Of a stretch of DNA of 64,000 nucleotides, positions 34,981 to 46,155 are shown piece by piece. Within the stretch, counting starts at the first letter, position 1. Each line of letters opens with the position of its first letter. Source of the stretch: Vicia villosa (taxonomy: Eukaryota; Streptophyta; Magnoliopsida; Fabales; Fabaceae); the NCBI RefSeq assembly GCF_029867415.1, contig NC_081185.1, positions 44,400,766 to 44,464,765 on the forward strand, read 5' to 3'. The position numbers and the translations under genes are program-made. Under the pieces are notes generated by a model, which worked only from the letters and a program-made list of their open reading frames with translations, was not told where the DNA came from and did no database searches.

Positions 34981-35788
34981 ATCTCCCCTTTTTTGATGAT
35001 GACAAAAACATATATAATTGATATGAATTTGTATCCAGAATATCAGATGAGCAAAGACAATTACACAGATATAGCATAAGCATATAATCAGAGTGTGTGA
35101 ATATGTCTCCCCCTGAGATTAACAATCTCCCCCTGAAATTAATACTTGAAGAATTTATAAATAAAAGACTCCCCTGAGTATTTTTCCATTTCAGTTGAGA
35201 CTTTCACGTTGAATTAGAACTTCAGAACATTCATAGGTTCTCTTCAGAGCTTCCATTGGACAACTTCAGAGCTTTGAATTTCTCTTTGTGATCACTTGTA
35301 TCAGAGCTCTTATGTCTCCAGTCTTCTATGTATCTGATCCATCAGAACTTGAGACTTCTGGTATTAGAGCTTCTAGGTTTGATCACAACATTTCTTGCTT
35401 ATGGACTTGAAGCTTCAAAGCACTCAGCTTGCTTCAAATCTTTAAGAGCTTTAGAATTGCTTTTCCCCATGTATTTGCTTCTCATATTGAGCTTGTCCAG
35501 AATATCACATTCCTGCAAAAACTATCAAAGGCAGAAAAACTTGCAAATAATTGTTAGGAATGTTGAGACTTAAGCCCAGCAACTGATATTATAAATCAAT
35601 TCAATTATCACATTTCTCCCCCTTTTTGTCATAACATCAAAAAGCATAAAATATTCAGATGAAAGACACACAAAGTGAAGAAAGAAAAAAGATATTTCAT
35701 TGATTAATCAGAAGATAAGATAATACAGAAGCAGATGCAAGCAAACAGATGCAGAAACAAAGAAAAACTAACTAAGACACAAGACAGA
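34981..35788 (-). other. Polypurine-tract region of SIRE-like element 1
   Basis: ATCTCCCCTTTTTTG next to the LTR complements the polypurine tract. Similar tracts recur upstream (TCTCCCCCTGA near 35105 and 35126, TTTCTCCCCCTTTTTGTC near 35613). Multiple polypurine-like copies before the 3' LTR are known for SIRE elements. Confidence 0.8.
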
Positions 35789-38192
35789 CTACGACTGGCT
35801 AAACCTAGAGGCTAAGGCAATCAGAAGGTTCTTAATCTCAAAAGTGTCTTCAGCTTGCTTCTTGATGGTTTCTTCTTGAGTCTTCATCCAAGATCTGATC
35901 TCAGCGTTGGTGTTATCATGCTTGTCTAGACGACTAGCCAAGCTTGCTTGATTTTGTTGAAGCTCCTTCATAGTGTTCAGCAGAACAGAAACAGAGGAAC
36001 CAGCATAAGCAGCATCAAAGCTGTTATCCAGAACAGGATGATTAACATCAGCTTCAACCATTTGAACATCTTCATGATTTTCCTCAACAGGAATATCTTC
36101 AGCAGGATGTTCTTCAGAAGGTAACCCTTTGAAAATAGGAATTTCAGGTTCTGGAGGATACTCAACTTCTGGGTAAACCATGTTAGGGGATTTTTCCATA
36201 GGGTTCTCCTTGAACCAGTTGAACAAAGCCTGAAAATCTCCAGTCAGAACTTTGTATAGATGTGGTTTCCACACAATGATTGCTAGAGGATTTTCTTCTT
36301 CCAGCTCATCAACAAACGGCATCTCTTCTAGAGGCTTCCAATTGGTGATGGGATGATAGTATCTTCCATCATCATACTCCAAGAAGAATCCAGAAGGACC
36401 AGGAGCAGCAGCCAAATAATCTTTTTGGAGATCCAGAAAGTCACCCTGAATTTCCCTACCAAAAGCTCTCCAGAGCTTCCTAGCAGCTACATGATCCAGC
36501 TTGGATTCATGAGCAACCTTCAGAGCATCTAACCCTGTCTATACCTTATACTTTAATAATTCAAAACAAGTATCAACAGAGGGTTTTGGAGGGTTGATTC
36601 TGACATGGGTGATAGGAGAGTCTGGGTTAAGAATGAAATAGGGTTCAGGTTCTCTAGAGAACAAAGCAGAGGTGGTTGAAGAGGATAGAGAGGATGATGA
36701 ATCTGCTGTGGAGGTGGTTGAAGGGTCATTTATTGGTGAGATTGCAGAAGGAATGGAGGTGGTTGAAAAGATGTTTTCAGAAGGAATTTGTGGAAAAACA
36801 ACAGATAAAGGTTGGGGGTTAAGAGTTGCTTCAGAATGAAGTGGACGGTTTCTTTTGGTGGTGGTGGAAGAGGATGGAAGTTCAGAAGGAGATGGTCTTT
36901 TTTTAGGGGGGAGGTCAGAGGTAGACTGCAAGCTGGAGGTGTCTACATTATCAATATCTTCTATGAGCTTCTAAAGCTCTTCAGAAGTTCTAGGTACCTT
37001 AAAGGACTCTGCTGATACGTAGTCAGAACTATTAGACGGTACAGAGTCATAGATAACAATACCTGAAGATTTCTTCTGCTTCTTAGCTTTCTTAGCAGCA
37101 AGACCTTCTTCTGTGACCTTTCTCTTCAGCTTCTTCTGTTTCTTCTTCTTATCCTTTTTATTTAACTCATCCAAAGATGGAAGAGTTCTTCCACGAATCC
37201 AAGCATGGTCAACTTCTGACTGGTCTCTTACACAAGATTCCAGAAAAAGTTGAACTGATTTGGATAGTTCCTCCTTGAACATTTGAGGGAAATCAGCAAC
37301 AGGAGTTCTCCTGGTCAAAATATCAGGAAACACCTTAGGAGAGGTGGTCACTTTTTCAATCAAATGCATTCTTCTTAATGACAAAGCAGTCAGAATATTC
37401 TCACGAACAACTTTTAGATCTTGAATAGAGCCAGCTGCTCTCAGAATATCTATCACACCACTTTCAATCAAAAGGTCTGATATCAATCTTCCCATAGGAA
37501 TGGTATTCTTCTTAATCTTGGGATACTTCAGACGTTCTGCTTCCCTTGATTCTATTACATGAGTACTCAGATGATTGAACAGAACATGAGGCAGGTTGAC
37601 TCTCATACCCTTTCCAATGTAGTACAGAATGAACTTCTGATCCTGACTTATGTAAGTAGCAGAGTTTGTGGATTTTCTGTGATAAAAAGATCCCAGAATG
37701 ATCTTTGCCTAAACTTTGTACGAAGGCTTCAAATTTGTAGAGTGAGGAGAGCCTATTCTAGAAGTAAACAACTCTGGATGAACTTTGTCCCAATCAGTTC
37801 TACCAGAAAGAGCACCAGTAATTCCACCCAAACCTTCCAGACTATACAGTTTTCTTATCAGATTCTCAGAGACAACTACTTCTTGACCTAACACGAAGGA
37901 GATGATAGCAGTTGAAGTAATAGTGGCATGAGTCAAGAACTCCTTACCCAAAGAGGGGGTAAATTGGTCCAATCAGTCGTTTAAAATAGTTTGCCCAACC
38001 TTGTACCAACATACCAGTTTTGATTTTGAAATCATGTGCTAGCAGATTTTCAAAATCTACCATGGATTCATAGAGAACTTCCAGTTCATCATATGGAATC
38101 AAACACGTCTTCAATGGAGTAGAGACAGACTTCTTTTGTTGTTCTTGTTGAGAAGACGAAACCTTGCGTTGAACATTGGATGAAGAAGCCAT
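35789..38192 (-). pseudogene. Envelope-like third ORF of SIRE-like element 1, broken
   Basis: Located between RNase H and the 3' LTR, the position of the envelope-like ORF in SIRE elements. Start ATG at 38192 (MASSSNVQ...). Blocks in order: Gln/Ser-rich N-terminus with TCLIPYDELEVLYESMVDF; a central domain (37606-36971) like the plant-transposon protein domain found in such ORFs; a Lys-rich tract (KKDKKKKQKKLKRK); a Ser/Thr/Pro-rich region (36931-36539); and a C-terminal part (36415-35789) ending in an acidic and probable coiled-coil segment. Blocks are separated by stops and frame changes. No clear signal peptide is visible. Role unproven for the whole family. Confidence 0.7.
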
Positions 38193-38702
38193 TGAAGCAC
38201 AACTGAGATTACTGGGTTTCATAACTTTAGGGTTTTTGAAAAGAGAGAAGAAGAGGCAGAAATGCATAAACAAGATGATGATGAATGCGTGAAAAGAGGG
38301 AAAATGAATATGAGGTTTGTTTAAATAGCCACGGACGCGAAACAAAATGCAATTAAATTCTGAGAATGAACAGTTACAAAATGCAGAGAATCAAATTTTC
38401 TTTTAATGTTGAATGATGTTAGGAGAGATAATGTGAAATTTGAAATGATTTTCACAGTTACCTAGGGCGGCGTCTCATCAACTGCACGCATGCTTGTCCC
38501 TTCAGAGTGAACACGTGTTCATCATCTGGAATAGCTGGTGATAGTTGTTTTGCTTTAACATAAATTATGAATCAACTTAGACATATGAAGCGTTAGCAAT
38601 AACAGAATCAGAGTATCTAAATGATCAACATATCGAGAATATCTGATAAGAAAATAAATACACATTTCAAATCTAATCCATATATCATATCTTCTCATCC
38701 TT

Positions 38703-39473
38703 TCATTCTGGGCATAAATCCATACTGATATTCTTCAGAATGAACTTAAACCTATCTTCAGCAAGGGGTTTTGTGAAGATATTAGCCCACTGATGTTCTG
38801 TATCAACAAAGTTTAAAGAAAGAACAGCCTTCTGAACATAGTCCCTAATGAAGTGATGTTTAATCTCAATATGTTTAGCTTTGGAATGTAAGATAGGATT
38901 CTTAGATAAGCAAATAGCAGAAGTATTATCACAGAATATAGGAATGTTACTCTCATATATCTGATAATCTTCTAGCTGACTCTTCATCTAGAGCATCTAT
39001 GTACTACATCCATCAGCAGCAACATATTCTGCTTCTATTGTAGAGAGGGCAATTGTGGCTTGCTTCTTGCTGTACCAAGAGATCATATGACTTCCCAGAA
39101 ACTGATAGCTTCTAGAAGTACTTTTCCTTTCAACTCTATCTCCAGCGTAATCAGCATCACAATATCCTACTAAGTTGTATTATTCAGATCTTCTGTAGAC
39201 TAAACCAACATTAGTAGTACCTTTCAGATATCTCAGAATTCTCTTAACAGCAGTTAAGTGATATTCTCTAGGATCTGATTAGAATCTAGCACACAGGCAT
39301 ACACTGAATAAAATATCAGGTCTAGAAGCAGTAAGATATATAAGAGATCCAATCATACCTCTGTAGAGATTCTGATCTACCTTCTTGCTTACCTCATCCT
39401 TACCTAATACACACGTTGGATGCATAGGAGTCTTTGCTTCTTTGCTTTCTGAAAGATTAAACTTCTTCAGAAG
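38703..39473 (-). pseudogene. RT end and RNase H of SIRE-like element 1, broken
   Basis: Minus-strand reading gives [38 protein letters not shown] and, from 38987, IPIFCDNTSAICLSKNPI with KHIEIKHHFIRDYVQ, ending KNISMDLCPE. This is the usual copia RNase H series. It is interrupted by several in-frame stops, including one just after HQTKYVK at about 39474. Confidence 0.85.
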
Positions 39474-39908
39474 TTATTTCACATACTTGGTTTGATGAAC
39501 ATAAGTTCCTTCAGAATTTTGATTAATCTGGATCCCAAGGAAATACTTGAGTTCTCCCATCATGCTCATTTCAAACTTTGCCTGCATAGACTTAGCAAAC
39601 TCCTTTCCAAGTGTAGAATTAGATGATCTAAATATGATATCATCAACATATATTTGACAAATTAAAATATCCTTTTTAAAGGTTTTACAGAAGAGAGTTG
39701 TATCCACTTTTCCTCTAGTGAAACCATTATCCAGAAGGAAGGAACTTAATCTTTCATACCAAGCTCTGGGAGCTTGCTTCAGTCCGTATAATGATTTCTT
39801 AAGTTTGAAAACATGTTTTGGAGACTTAGAGTCTTCAAAACTAGGAGGTTGGTGGACATATACTTCTTCATCTATATAACCATTTAAAAAGGCACTCTTA
39901 ATATCCAT
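39474..39908 (-). pseudogene. Reverse transcriptase core of SIRE-like element 1
   Basis: 144 open codons from MDIKSAFLNGYIDEEVYVHQ through KLKKSLYGLKQAPRAWYERL to the catalytic YVDD motif (QIYVDDIIF). Catalytic aspartates are present, but the frame is bounded upstream by a Gln-to-stop change (AATAACATC context, ~39930) and downstream by the stop at 39474. Confidence 0.9.
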
Positions 39909-39929
39909 CTGATACAGAGTGATGTTATT

Positions 39930-40958
39930 CTAAGTGGCAAAAGAAATTAATAGACGAATAGATTCTAACCTGGCCATTGGTGCAAAGGTTTCTGTATAGT
40001 CAATGCCTTCTTGCTGACTATATCCCTGAGCAACTAGTCTGGCTTTGTTTCTTACAACTTCTGCTTTCTCACTTAGCTTGTTTCTGAAGACCCACTTTGT
40101 TCCAATGATGTTAAATCCTTTTGGTCTTGGAACCAGATCCCAAACATCATTCCTTGTAAACTGATTTTGTTCTTCTTGCATGGCAATTATCCAGTCAGCA
40201 TCTTCCAGAGCTTGATCAACAAAAGTTGGCTCGATCAAAGATACTAGACCAAATTGACATTCTGCATTGTTCTTAAGGAATGCTCTTGTTCTGATGGGAT
40301 CATCTTTCTTTCCAATGATAACATCTTCTGGATGAGCAGAGTTGAGTCTAGAAGATCTTCTGGGGGTTGGCTCTTCAGATATTTTGAGATTCTCTAAAGA
40401 AGTTGCAACTTGATCTTCTGATACCTCTTTACTCTTGGGTTCTTCATGATCTGAGTTAGAGATTTCTATATCTGCAAAATTCTCAAACTGCTTAGGCTTT
40501 TCAAGACCAAGCTTATCATCAAATCTGATATTGATTGATTCTTCAACTACAAGAGTTTTAGTATTGTATACTCTGTAGCCTTTTGAGCGTTCAGAATATC
40601 CAAGTAGAAAACACTTCTGATCTTTAGAATCAAACTTATGCATATGATCTTTAGTATTCAGAATATAGCATACACATCCAAATGGATGGAAATAAGAAAT
40701 GTTGGGCTTTCTGTTCTTCCACAATTCATAAGGAGTCTTATTTAGAATAGGTCTTATGAAGATTCTATTCTGAATATAACATGCAGTGTTAATTGCTTCT
40801 TCCCAGAAATGCTTAGCCATATTGGTTTCATTGATCATGGTTCTGGCCATTTCTTGTAGAGTTCTATTCTTTCGTTCTACAAGAGAAATCATGGGCAATA
40901 CCATTTTCTTTGAAATAAATTTCAAAGAATCTGTTCTCAAATTCACCATCATGGTCAC
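39930..40958 (-). pseudogene. Integrase C-terminus and RT N-terminus of SIRE-like element 1
   Basis: From about 40885 the frame gives [18 protein letters not shown] (integrase catalytic Glu region). It continues through the integrase C-terminal domain and linker to [40 protein letters not shown] and [13 protein letters not shown], then a stop. The bases before VERKN are out of frame with the upstream integrase. Confidence 0.88.
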
Positions 40959-41781
40959 TTCTGACCTTTATGATTTTGTATTCCTTCTCAGATTGAATCT
41001 GAGTGCAGAAGTCAAAGAACACAGTATGTGACTCATCCTTGTGTTTCAAGAACTTTACCCATGTCCATCTGCTATAGTCGTCTACGATGACTAATCCATA
41101 TTTCTTCCCTCTGATTGATGCTGTTTTGACTGGGCCAAAAAGATCAATGTGCAGAAGTTCTAGCGGCCTAAAGGAAGAGACAACATTTTTAGACTTGAAT
41201 GCAGGTTTTGAAAACTTCCCTTTCTGACATGCTTCGCAAAGAGCATCTGATTTATATTTCAGATTAGGGAGTCCTCTGACCAGATTAAGTTTGTTAATTT
41301 GAGAAATCTTTCTCAAACTAGCACGACCTAATCTTCTGTGCCAGACCCACTGCTCTTCACTAACAGACATAAGGAAAGTAACCTTTTGATTCTTAAGATC
41401 AGAAAGATCAATCTTATAAATGTTGTTCTTTCTCTTGTTTGTAAATAGGATTGAGCCATCCTTCTGACTGATAGCTTTACAAGACTTTTGATTGAAGATT
41501 ATGTCATAACCATTGTCACTTAATTGACTTGTGGATAATAAGTTATGAGCTAATCCATCTACAAAAAGAACATTAGTTATAGAGGGAGAGTTACCAATGC
41601 ATATAGTTCTAGAGCCAATGATATTGCCCTTCTGGTTCCCTCCAAACTTTACTTCTCCAGCAGATTTAAGTTCCAGGTCTTGGAACATAGACCTTCTTCC
41701 CGTCATGTGTCGTGAGCACCCAGAGTCCAGGTACCATGACATGTTTGCCTTTGTCTTTTGAGTCTTGAAGGAGATCTGCAA
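40864..41781 (-). pseudogene. Protease end and integrase core of SIRE-like element 1
   Basis: Contains the aspartic protease motif WYLDSGCSRHMTG, then WVWHRRLGRASLRKI and CEACQKGKFSK (integrase zinc-binding HHCC), then LHIDLFGPV and [11 protein letters not shown] of the catalytic core. A small deletion of roughly 25-30 bp near 40890, where related elements read P-R-T-P-Q-Q-N-G, breaks the frame. A one-base shift near 41745 separates it from the upstream segment. Confidence 0.87.
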
Positions 41782-42515
41782 CAGGAATTATCTTTTCCTT
41801 AGGTACCCACATTCTTTTGGGTCCTTTTGGGTTAGTCCTTCTCAAGTTCTGATTGAGCTGAGATTTAGCATGAGGTTTAACATAAGATTTTCTAGATTGT
41901 GTAGCAACCTGTTTCTTGGTGTGTGTTATGTGGAAACTCTTAGCATGTGATGTGTGCCTAATATCATGAGAATGGCCATACTTGAACTGATCATACAAAG
42001 GTTTGTATGTAATAATCATCTCATCTACAGGTTCAAGTTTATATGGGGTTTCACCCTCACAGCCTATGTCTATTCTCTTGTTTCCACTTACACCATATAT
42101 GGTAGAGGCTAGCTGACTTCTGCCTATACCTCTAGATAGAAACTTCCTGAAACTCAAGTCATATTCCTTAAGAATATTGTTCACGCTTGGAATAGACTTT
42201 TCTGAACTTGAAGATGATTCAACATCTTTAGATTGTTTTAAAACTTTTTCTTTCAGTTCATAATTTTCTATTTCAAGTCTCTTAGTTTCAGATGCAAAGA
42301 GCTTTTTCAGCTTTTTGTATTTGATACTAAGTTTAACCTTGATTTCCAGAAGTTCAGTTAAGCTAGAAACTAACTCATCTCTAGAAAGTTCAGAAAATAC
42401 CTCTTCAGAATCTGAGTCTGATGTAGATTCTGATTCTTCATCAACAGTAGCCACTAGTGCTATGTTTGCCTGCTCATCTTCAGAGTCTGACTCTTGATCA
42501 GAAGAATCTGAGTCA
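41666..42515 (-). pseudogene. Gag-protease linker of SIRE-like element 1
   Basis: Acidic Ser-Glu-Asp-rich stretch (ESESTSDSDSEEVFSELSRD), then a probable coiled coil (LTELLEIKVKLSIKYKKLKK), then FRKFLSRGIGRSQLASTIYG and a basic segment before the protease. It is in frame with gag except for a Trp-to-stop change at 42516-42518. The same segment appears in element 3 at 63550-64000. Confidence 0.78.
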
Positions 42516-42517
42516 TC

Positions 42518-43564
42518 CTAAGTAGCCATTAAGCCTTTCTTCTTTTCAAACTTTTTCTTGGGCTTTTCTCTCTGAAGCTTTGGACATTTATTTTTATAGT
42601 GTCCAGGTTCCTTGCATTCATAGCACGTCACCTTCTTCTTGTCAGATCTTTTGTGTCCAGAAGATTCTCCCTTTTCAGGTGTTTTGAAGTTCTTGAAGTT
42701 CTTGAACTTTCTCTGCTTGCTTTTCCATAGTTGATTTACTCTTCTGGATATTAGAGACAGTTCATCTTCTTCTTCTTCTGATTCTGACTCTTCAGAATCT
42801 TCTTCTTCAGCCTGAAAAGCGTTAGTGTATTTTTTATTACTAGATTTTAATGCAATAGACTTACCTTTCTTCTGAGGTTCATTTGCATCCAGCTCAATTT
42901 CATGACTCCTCAGGGCACTGATCAGCTCCTCAAGAGACACTTCATTCAGATTCTTGGCAATCTTGAATGCAGTCACCATGGGTCCTCATCTTCTGGGTAA
43001 GCTTCTGATGATCTTCTTTACATGATCAGCTTTGGTGTAGCCTTTCTCTAGCACTCTCAATCCAGCAGTCAGAGTCTGGAATCTTGAAAACATTGCTTTA
43101 ATGTTCTCATCTTCCTCCATCTTGAATGCTTCATACTTCTGGATTAGAGCTAAGGCCTTTGTCTCCTTTACTTGAGCATTCCCTTCATGAGTAATCTTTA
43201 GAGATTGTAAGATGTCATGAGCTGTTTCTCTATTTGTTATCTTCTCATACTCAGCATGAGAGATAGCATTTAGCAACATGGTTCTAGACTTGTGATGATT
43301 CTTGAAGTCTTTATTTTGATCATCACTCATGACTTGTCTAGAAATCTTGACACCTTGAGCATTCACAGGATGTGTGTAACCATCCAGCACTAGATCCCAT
43401 AAGTCACCATCTTGACAAAGAAAGTAACTTTCGAGTCTATCTTTCCAATACTCAAAATTTTTACCATCAAAGACTGGTGGTCTATTGTAGCCATTGAAAC
43501 TATTGCTTCCATTACCATTGTTGTTTTGTTCAGGAGTAGGAGTAGATGAAGTTGTTTCAACCAT
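42518..43564 (-). pseudogene. Gag of SIRE-like element 1
   Basis: ATG at 43564 (MVETTSSTPTPEQ). Domains: PPVFDGKNFEYWKDRLESYF near residue 30, NAISHAEYEKI, VKETKALALIQKYEAFKME, RFQTLTAGLRVLEKGYTKAD, then a Trp-to-stop change at about 42986, then the second half with a CCHC zinc knuckle CYECKEPGHYKNKC (near 42600). Only two nonsense changes separate it from an open gag and linker. Confidence 0.88.
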
Positions 43565-43632
43565 TTTGACTTTGTGTTTTTCTCCCTGAATCTTTTGTCT
43601 AACACGCTTAAGTGCTTGCACCTAGAACCGGT

Positions 43633-43644
43633 GCTCTGATGCCA
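43633..43644 (-). other. Primer binding site of SIRE-like element 1
   Basis: TGGCATCAGAGC on minus, one mismatch from TGGTATCAGAGC (initiator tRNA-Met). It lies 2 bp inside the 5' LTR. Confidence 0.9.
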
Positions 43645-43646
43645 AC

Positions 43647-44725
43647 TGAAGGAGTGAAAAACACTTAGAAAGGGGGGGGGATTGAATAAGTGTAACTTCA
43701 AAAACTTAGAAGATAAAAACAATGAACACAATTATTTTTATCCTGGTTCGTTGTTAACCAAACTACTCCAGTCAACCCCTGACAAGGTGATTTACCTCAA
43801 CTGAGGATTTAATCCACTAATCTAACTGATTACAATGGTTTTCCACTTAGATAACCTCTAAGTCTTCTAGAGTCTACATATCACAACTTGATCACTCTAG
43901 GAATCCTTTTACAATTAATGTAAAATAAAGTTTACAAGAGTTTGAATGCTTCTAATAAAGTTGTAATGACAACTGTGATATTTCTCTTAAGTTCTATTCT
44001 TAACACTCACTAAATATTACAAAGAGTTTGTGAGGTTGAAGATGAAGTTCTTTAGCTTTTGAATTTGACAGTGTTTTTTGTTTATTTTCGCAAGTGTTGT
44101 ATTCAGCTTTTGGACAAAACTTATATATATAGGCGCTTGAGAGGAAATGACCGTTGGGATGCATTTAATGCTTTGCGTGAATAGTACAACGCTGCATTTA
44201 ATGTTTCACACTTTTGTCAACTACCTCAAGGCTTGCTTTTGCTGCTTTTACTGACTTTGCCTTTTGTAGCTTCTAACGTTCCTTTTGTCAGTCAGAGATT
44301 TGACGTTACAGCCTTTCATCTTGTACTTTCTTCTGGACTCAGATTTGTAGATAACAACGTTTGAATATCAAAGCTATCAGCTTTGGTGCAGAGCATGTTC
44401 TGTCTTCTGACTTTGAAGAGCTTTGAGCGTGATACCATCAAAACTTCAGAGCTTGTTCTTCTCACTTCCATTCTTCCGATGCTTTCCAGTTCATGTTCTG
44501 ATTCTGCATGACCATCTTCTGATATCTTGCCAGAGCATGTTCTGATGAAGCCATCCAGAACTTTCTGAGTCAGTGCTTCTGAACGCTGATTTGTGCATAC
44601 TCTTTATATATTTCCTGAAATGGAAAATGTAAAGGATTAGAGTACCACATTGTCTTATACAAAATTCATACTTAATGTTATCATCCAAACAAAGAATATT
44701 GATCAGAACATTTCTTGTTCTAACA
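43647..44725 (-). mobile_element. 5' LTR of SIRE-like Ty1/copia element 1
   Basis: 1079 bp, TGAAGGAGTG to GTTCTAACA, followed by the target duplication TCATT (44726-44730). With the left LTR it delimits a complete 10,823-bp insertion (33903-44725). Confidence 0.95.
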
Positions 44726-44825
44726 TCATTTTTTAGGAGTATTGTAATTGTTGGTGTAATTATGCATGTAGATTAAATTTTACACGGAGAACAATTAATG
44801 TGCGGTTCATTTTTCTGCTTTTGAG

Positions 44826-44872
44826 GTCTTTGCGAAGACTATAGGTAGCTTTCTTCCTGGGAATATAGAAAG
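44826..44872 (+). pseudogene. Unidentified plant gene, exon 5
   Basis: 47 nt between acceptor TTTTGAG and donor GTACCTG, encoding VFAKTIGSFLPGNIER in phase 0, continuing exon 4 in phase across the copia insertion. It ends in phase 2. The next recognisable exon downstream (45676) happens to fit that phase but encodes GH38 alpha-mannosidase, so a link is doubtful. Confidence 0.35.
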
Positions 44873-44989
44873 GTACCTGATTAACAAAATAGTTAGGGCT
44901 TAGTTGGATGCTTATTTTTAAAAGTTAATCATTTGGTTGTATCTGAATTATTTCATGCTCTTGTTCCATTTAATGTGTATAGTCACTAC

Positions 44990-45213
44990 CAAGGTTTTAA
45001 AAAATGATTCGTTACAGAGAAAATAATCGTGAGAAACGGTATCGAAAGGTATCAATATCGATAATTTTATTTACTGTCTTTATGATGAAACATAAATTGT
45101 GGTTAGTTCACACCGTTGCGATAATAATCAGTATCACAACACATGTATCGATTGAAATCGCAAAAGATTTTACGTGACTGAAATGCGACCTCAGCTGTTT
45201 ATTTAAAACCTTG
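44990..45213. mobile_element. hAT-like MITE, 224 bp, 8-bp target duplication
   Basis: Ends CAAGGTTTTAAA and TTTAAAACCTTG are inverted repeats. Flanking GTCACTAC at 44982-44989 and 45214-45221 is a perfect 8-bp duplication. No open frame. Confidence 0.85.
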
Positions 45214-45225
45214 GTCACTACTATT

Positions 45226-45611
45226 GAAGGCTTTTGAATTTAGTAAGTCAGAAAATTAACTTTCACAATAATTAGTAAGTCAAAACGATTGGATGAAGAC
45301 CAAATGATTCACCTTTTTAATCTGTTTGATTGTCATCCAATGTTTCTGACTTGTGACTTTGTGGTAGTATTTTGGTGGTGGACAGATTAATGATTATATG
45401 TGGATTATATTGCAAATTGAAGGCTTTTGAATTTAGTAAGTCAAAAAATTAACTTTCACAATAATTAGTAAGTCAAAACGATTGGATGAAGACCAAATGA
45501 TTCACCTTTTTGATCTGTTTGATTGTCATCCAATGTTTCTGACTTGTGACTTTATGGTAGTATTTTGGTGGCGGACTGATTAATGATTATACGTGGATTA
45601 TATTGCAAATT
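45226..45611 (+). repeat. 193-bp tandem duplication
   Basis: Two copies (45226-45418 and 45419-45611) starting GAAGGCTTTTGAATTTAGTA, with a few substitutions. The start of a third copy, GAAGGCTTTTGAATTTGG, follows at 45612. It lies in what would be an intron or 5' flank of the alpha-mannosidase fragment. Confidence 0.92.
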
Positions 45612-45675
45612 GAAGGCTTTTGAATTTGGTTGGCATATTATTGTTTTCCTTCTAATTTTGTTTTGGGTTTTGAAG

Positions 45676-46155
45676 AAATGGTGCTATGTGCATGCATGAT
45701 GACGCCACTCCTCATTACATTGATCTGATTGATCACACAACTTTTGGGCATCAGATAAAAAATGAGCTTGGCGAGATTCCAATAGTTGGCTGGCAGATTG
45801 ATCAGTTTGGCCATTCTGCAGTTCAGGCACTTGCTTGGAGCTGAGGTATGATATGATATGTTATGTTATTGCTTCTTACTACTTGTCAATATAACATGCT
45901 TGAATGCACTAGATTTGATCACTTGAAAATTAGAATACTATTATAACCGGAGTCATTGTACAGTCGTATAAAAGTTGCATTGTGTCACTATGAATTTTCA
46001 AGTTCTATGTGATTGTGTCAATGCTGCTGCTAGGATTTGATTCCCTCTTTTTTGTTAGAATTGATTACCAAGATAGAGCCAAGCAATTAAAGGACAAAAC
46101 TCTAGAGGTTGTATGGCAGGGTTTCAAGTCTCTTGCTTCATCTTAACAAGGAAAG
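45676..46155 (+). pseudogene. GH38 alpha-mannosidase, two-exon broken fragment
   Basis: Exon A, 45676-45845, reads NGAMCMHDDATPHYIDLID, then GWQIDQFGHSAVQ, the conserved GH38 block. The usual P of QIDPFGHS is Q here; the catalytic-nucleophile Asp is kept. A 2-nt deletion near 45829 shifts the last codons (LLGAE is readable only in another frame). Exon B, 46034-46155, reads GFDSLFFVRIDYQDRAKQ and LEVVWQGFKSLASS, then a stop at 46144-46146 where the family continues. Family role: trimming of N-glycan mannose in vacuole or cell wall. The signal peptide, the first catalytic block and all C-terminal domains are absent from this window, so it is a pseudogene fragment. Confidence 0.85.

Noticed and set aside
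35789..38192. True envelope glycoprotein gene
   Set aside because: No clear signal peptide or transmembrane helix is visible; only the position is envelope-like, so I keep the neutral term.
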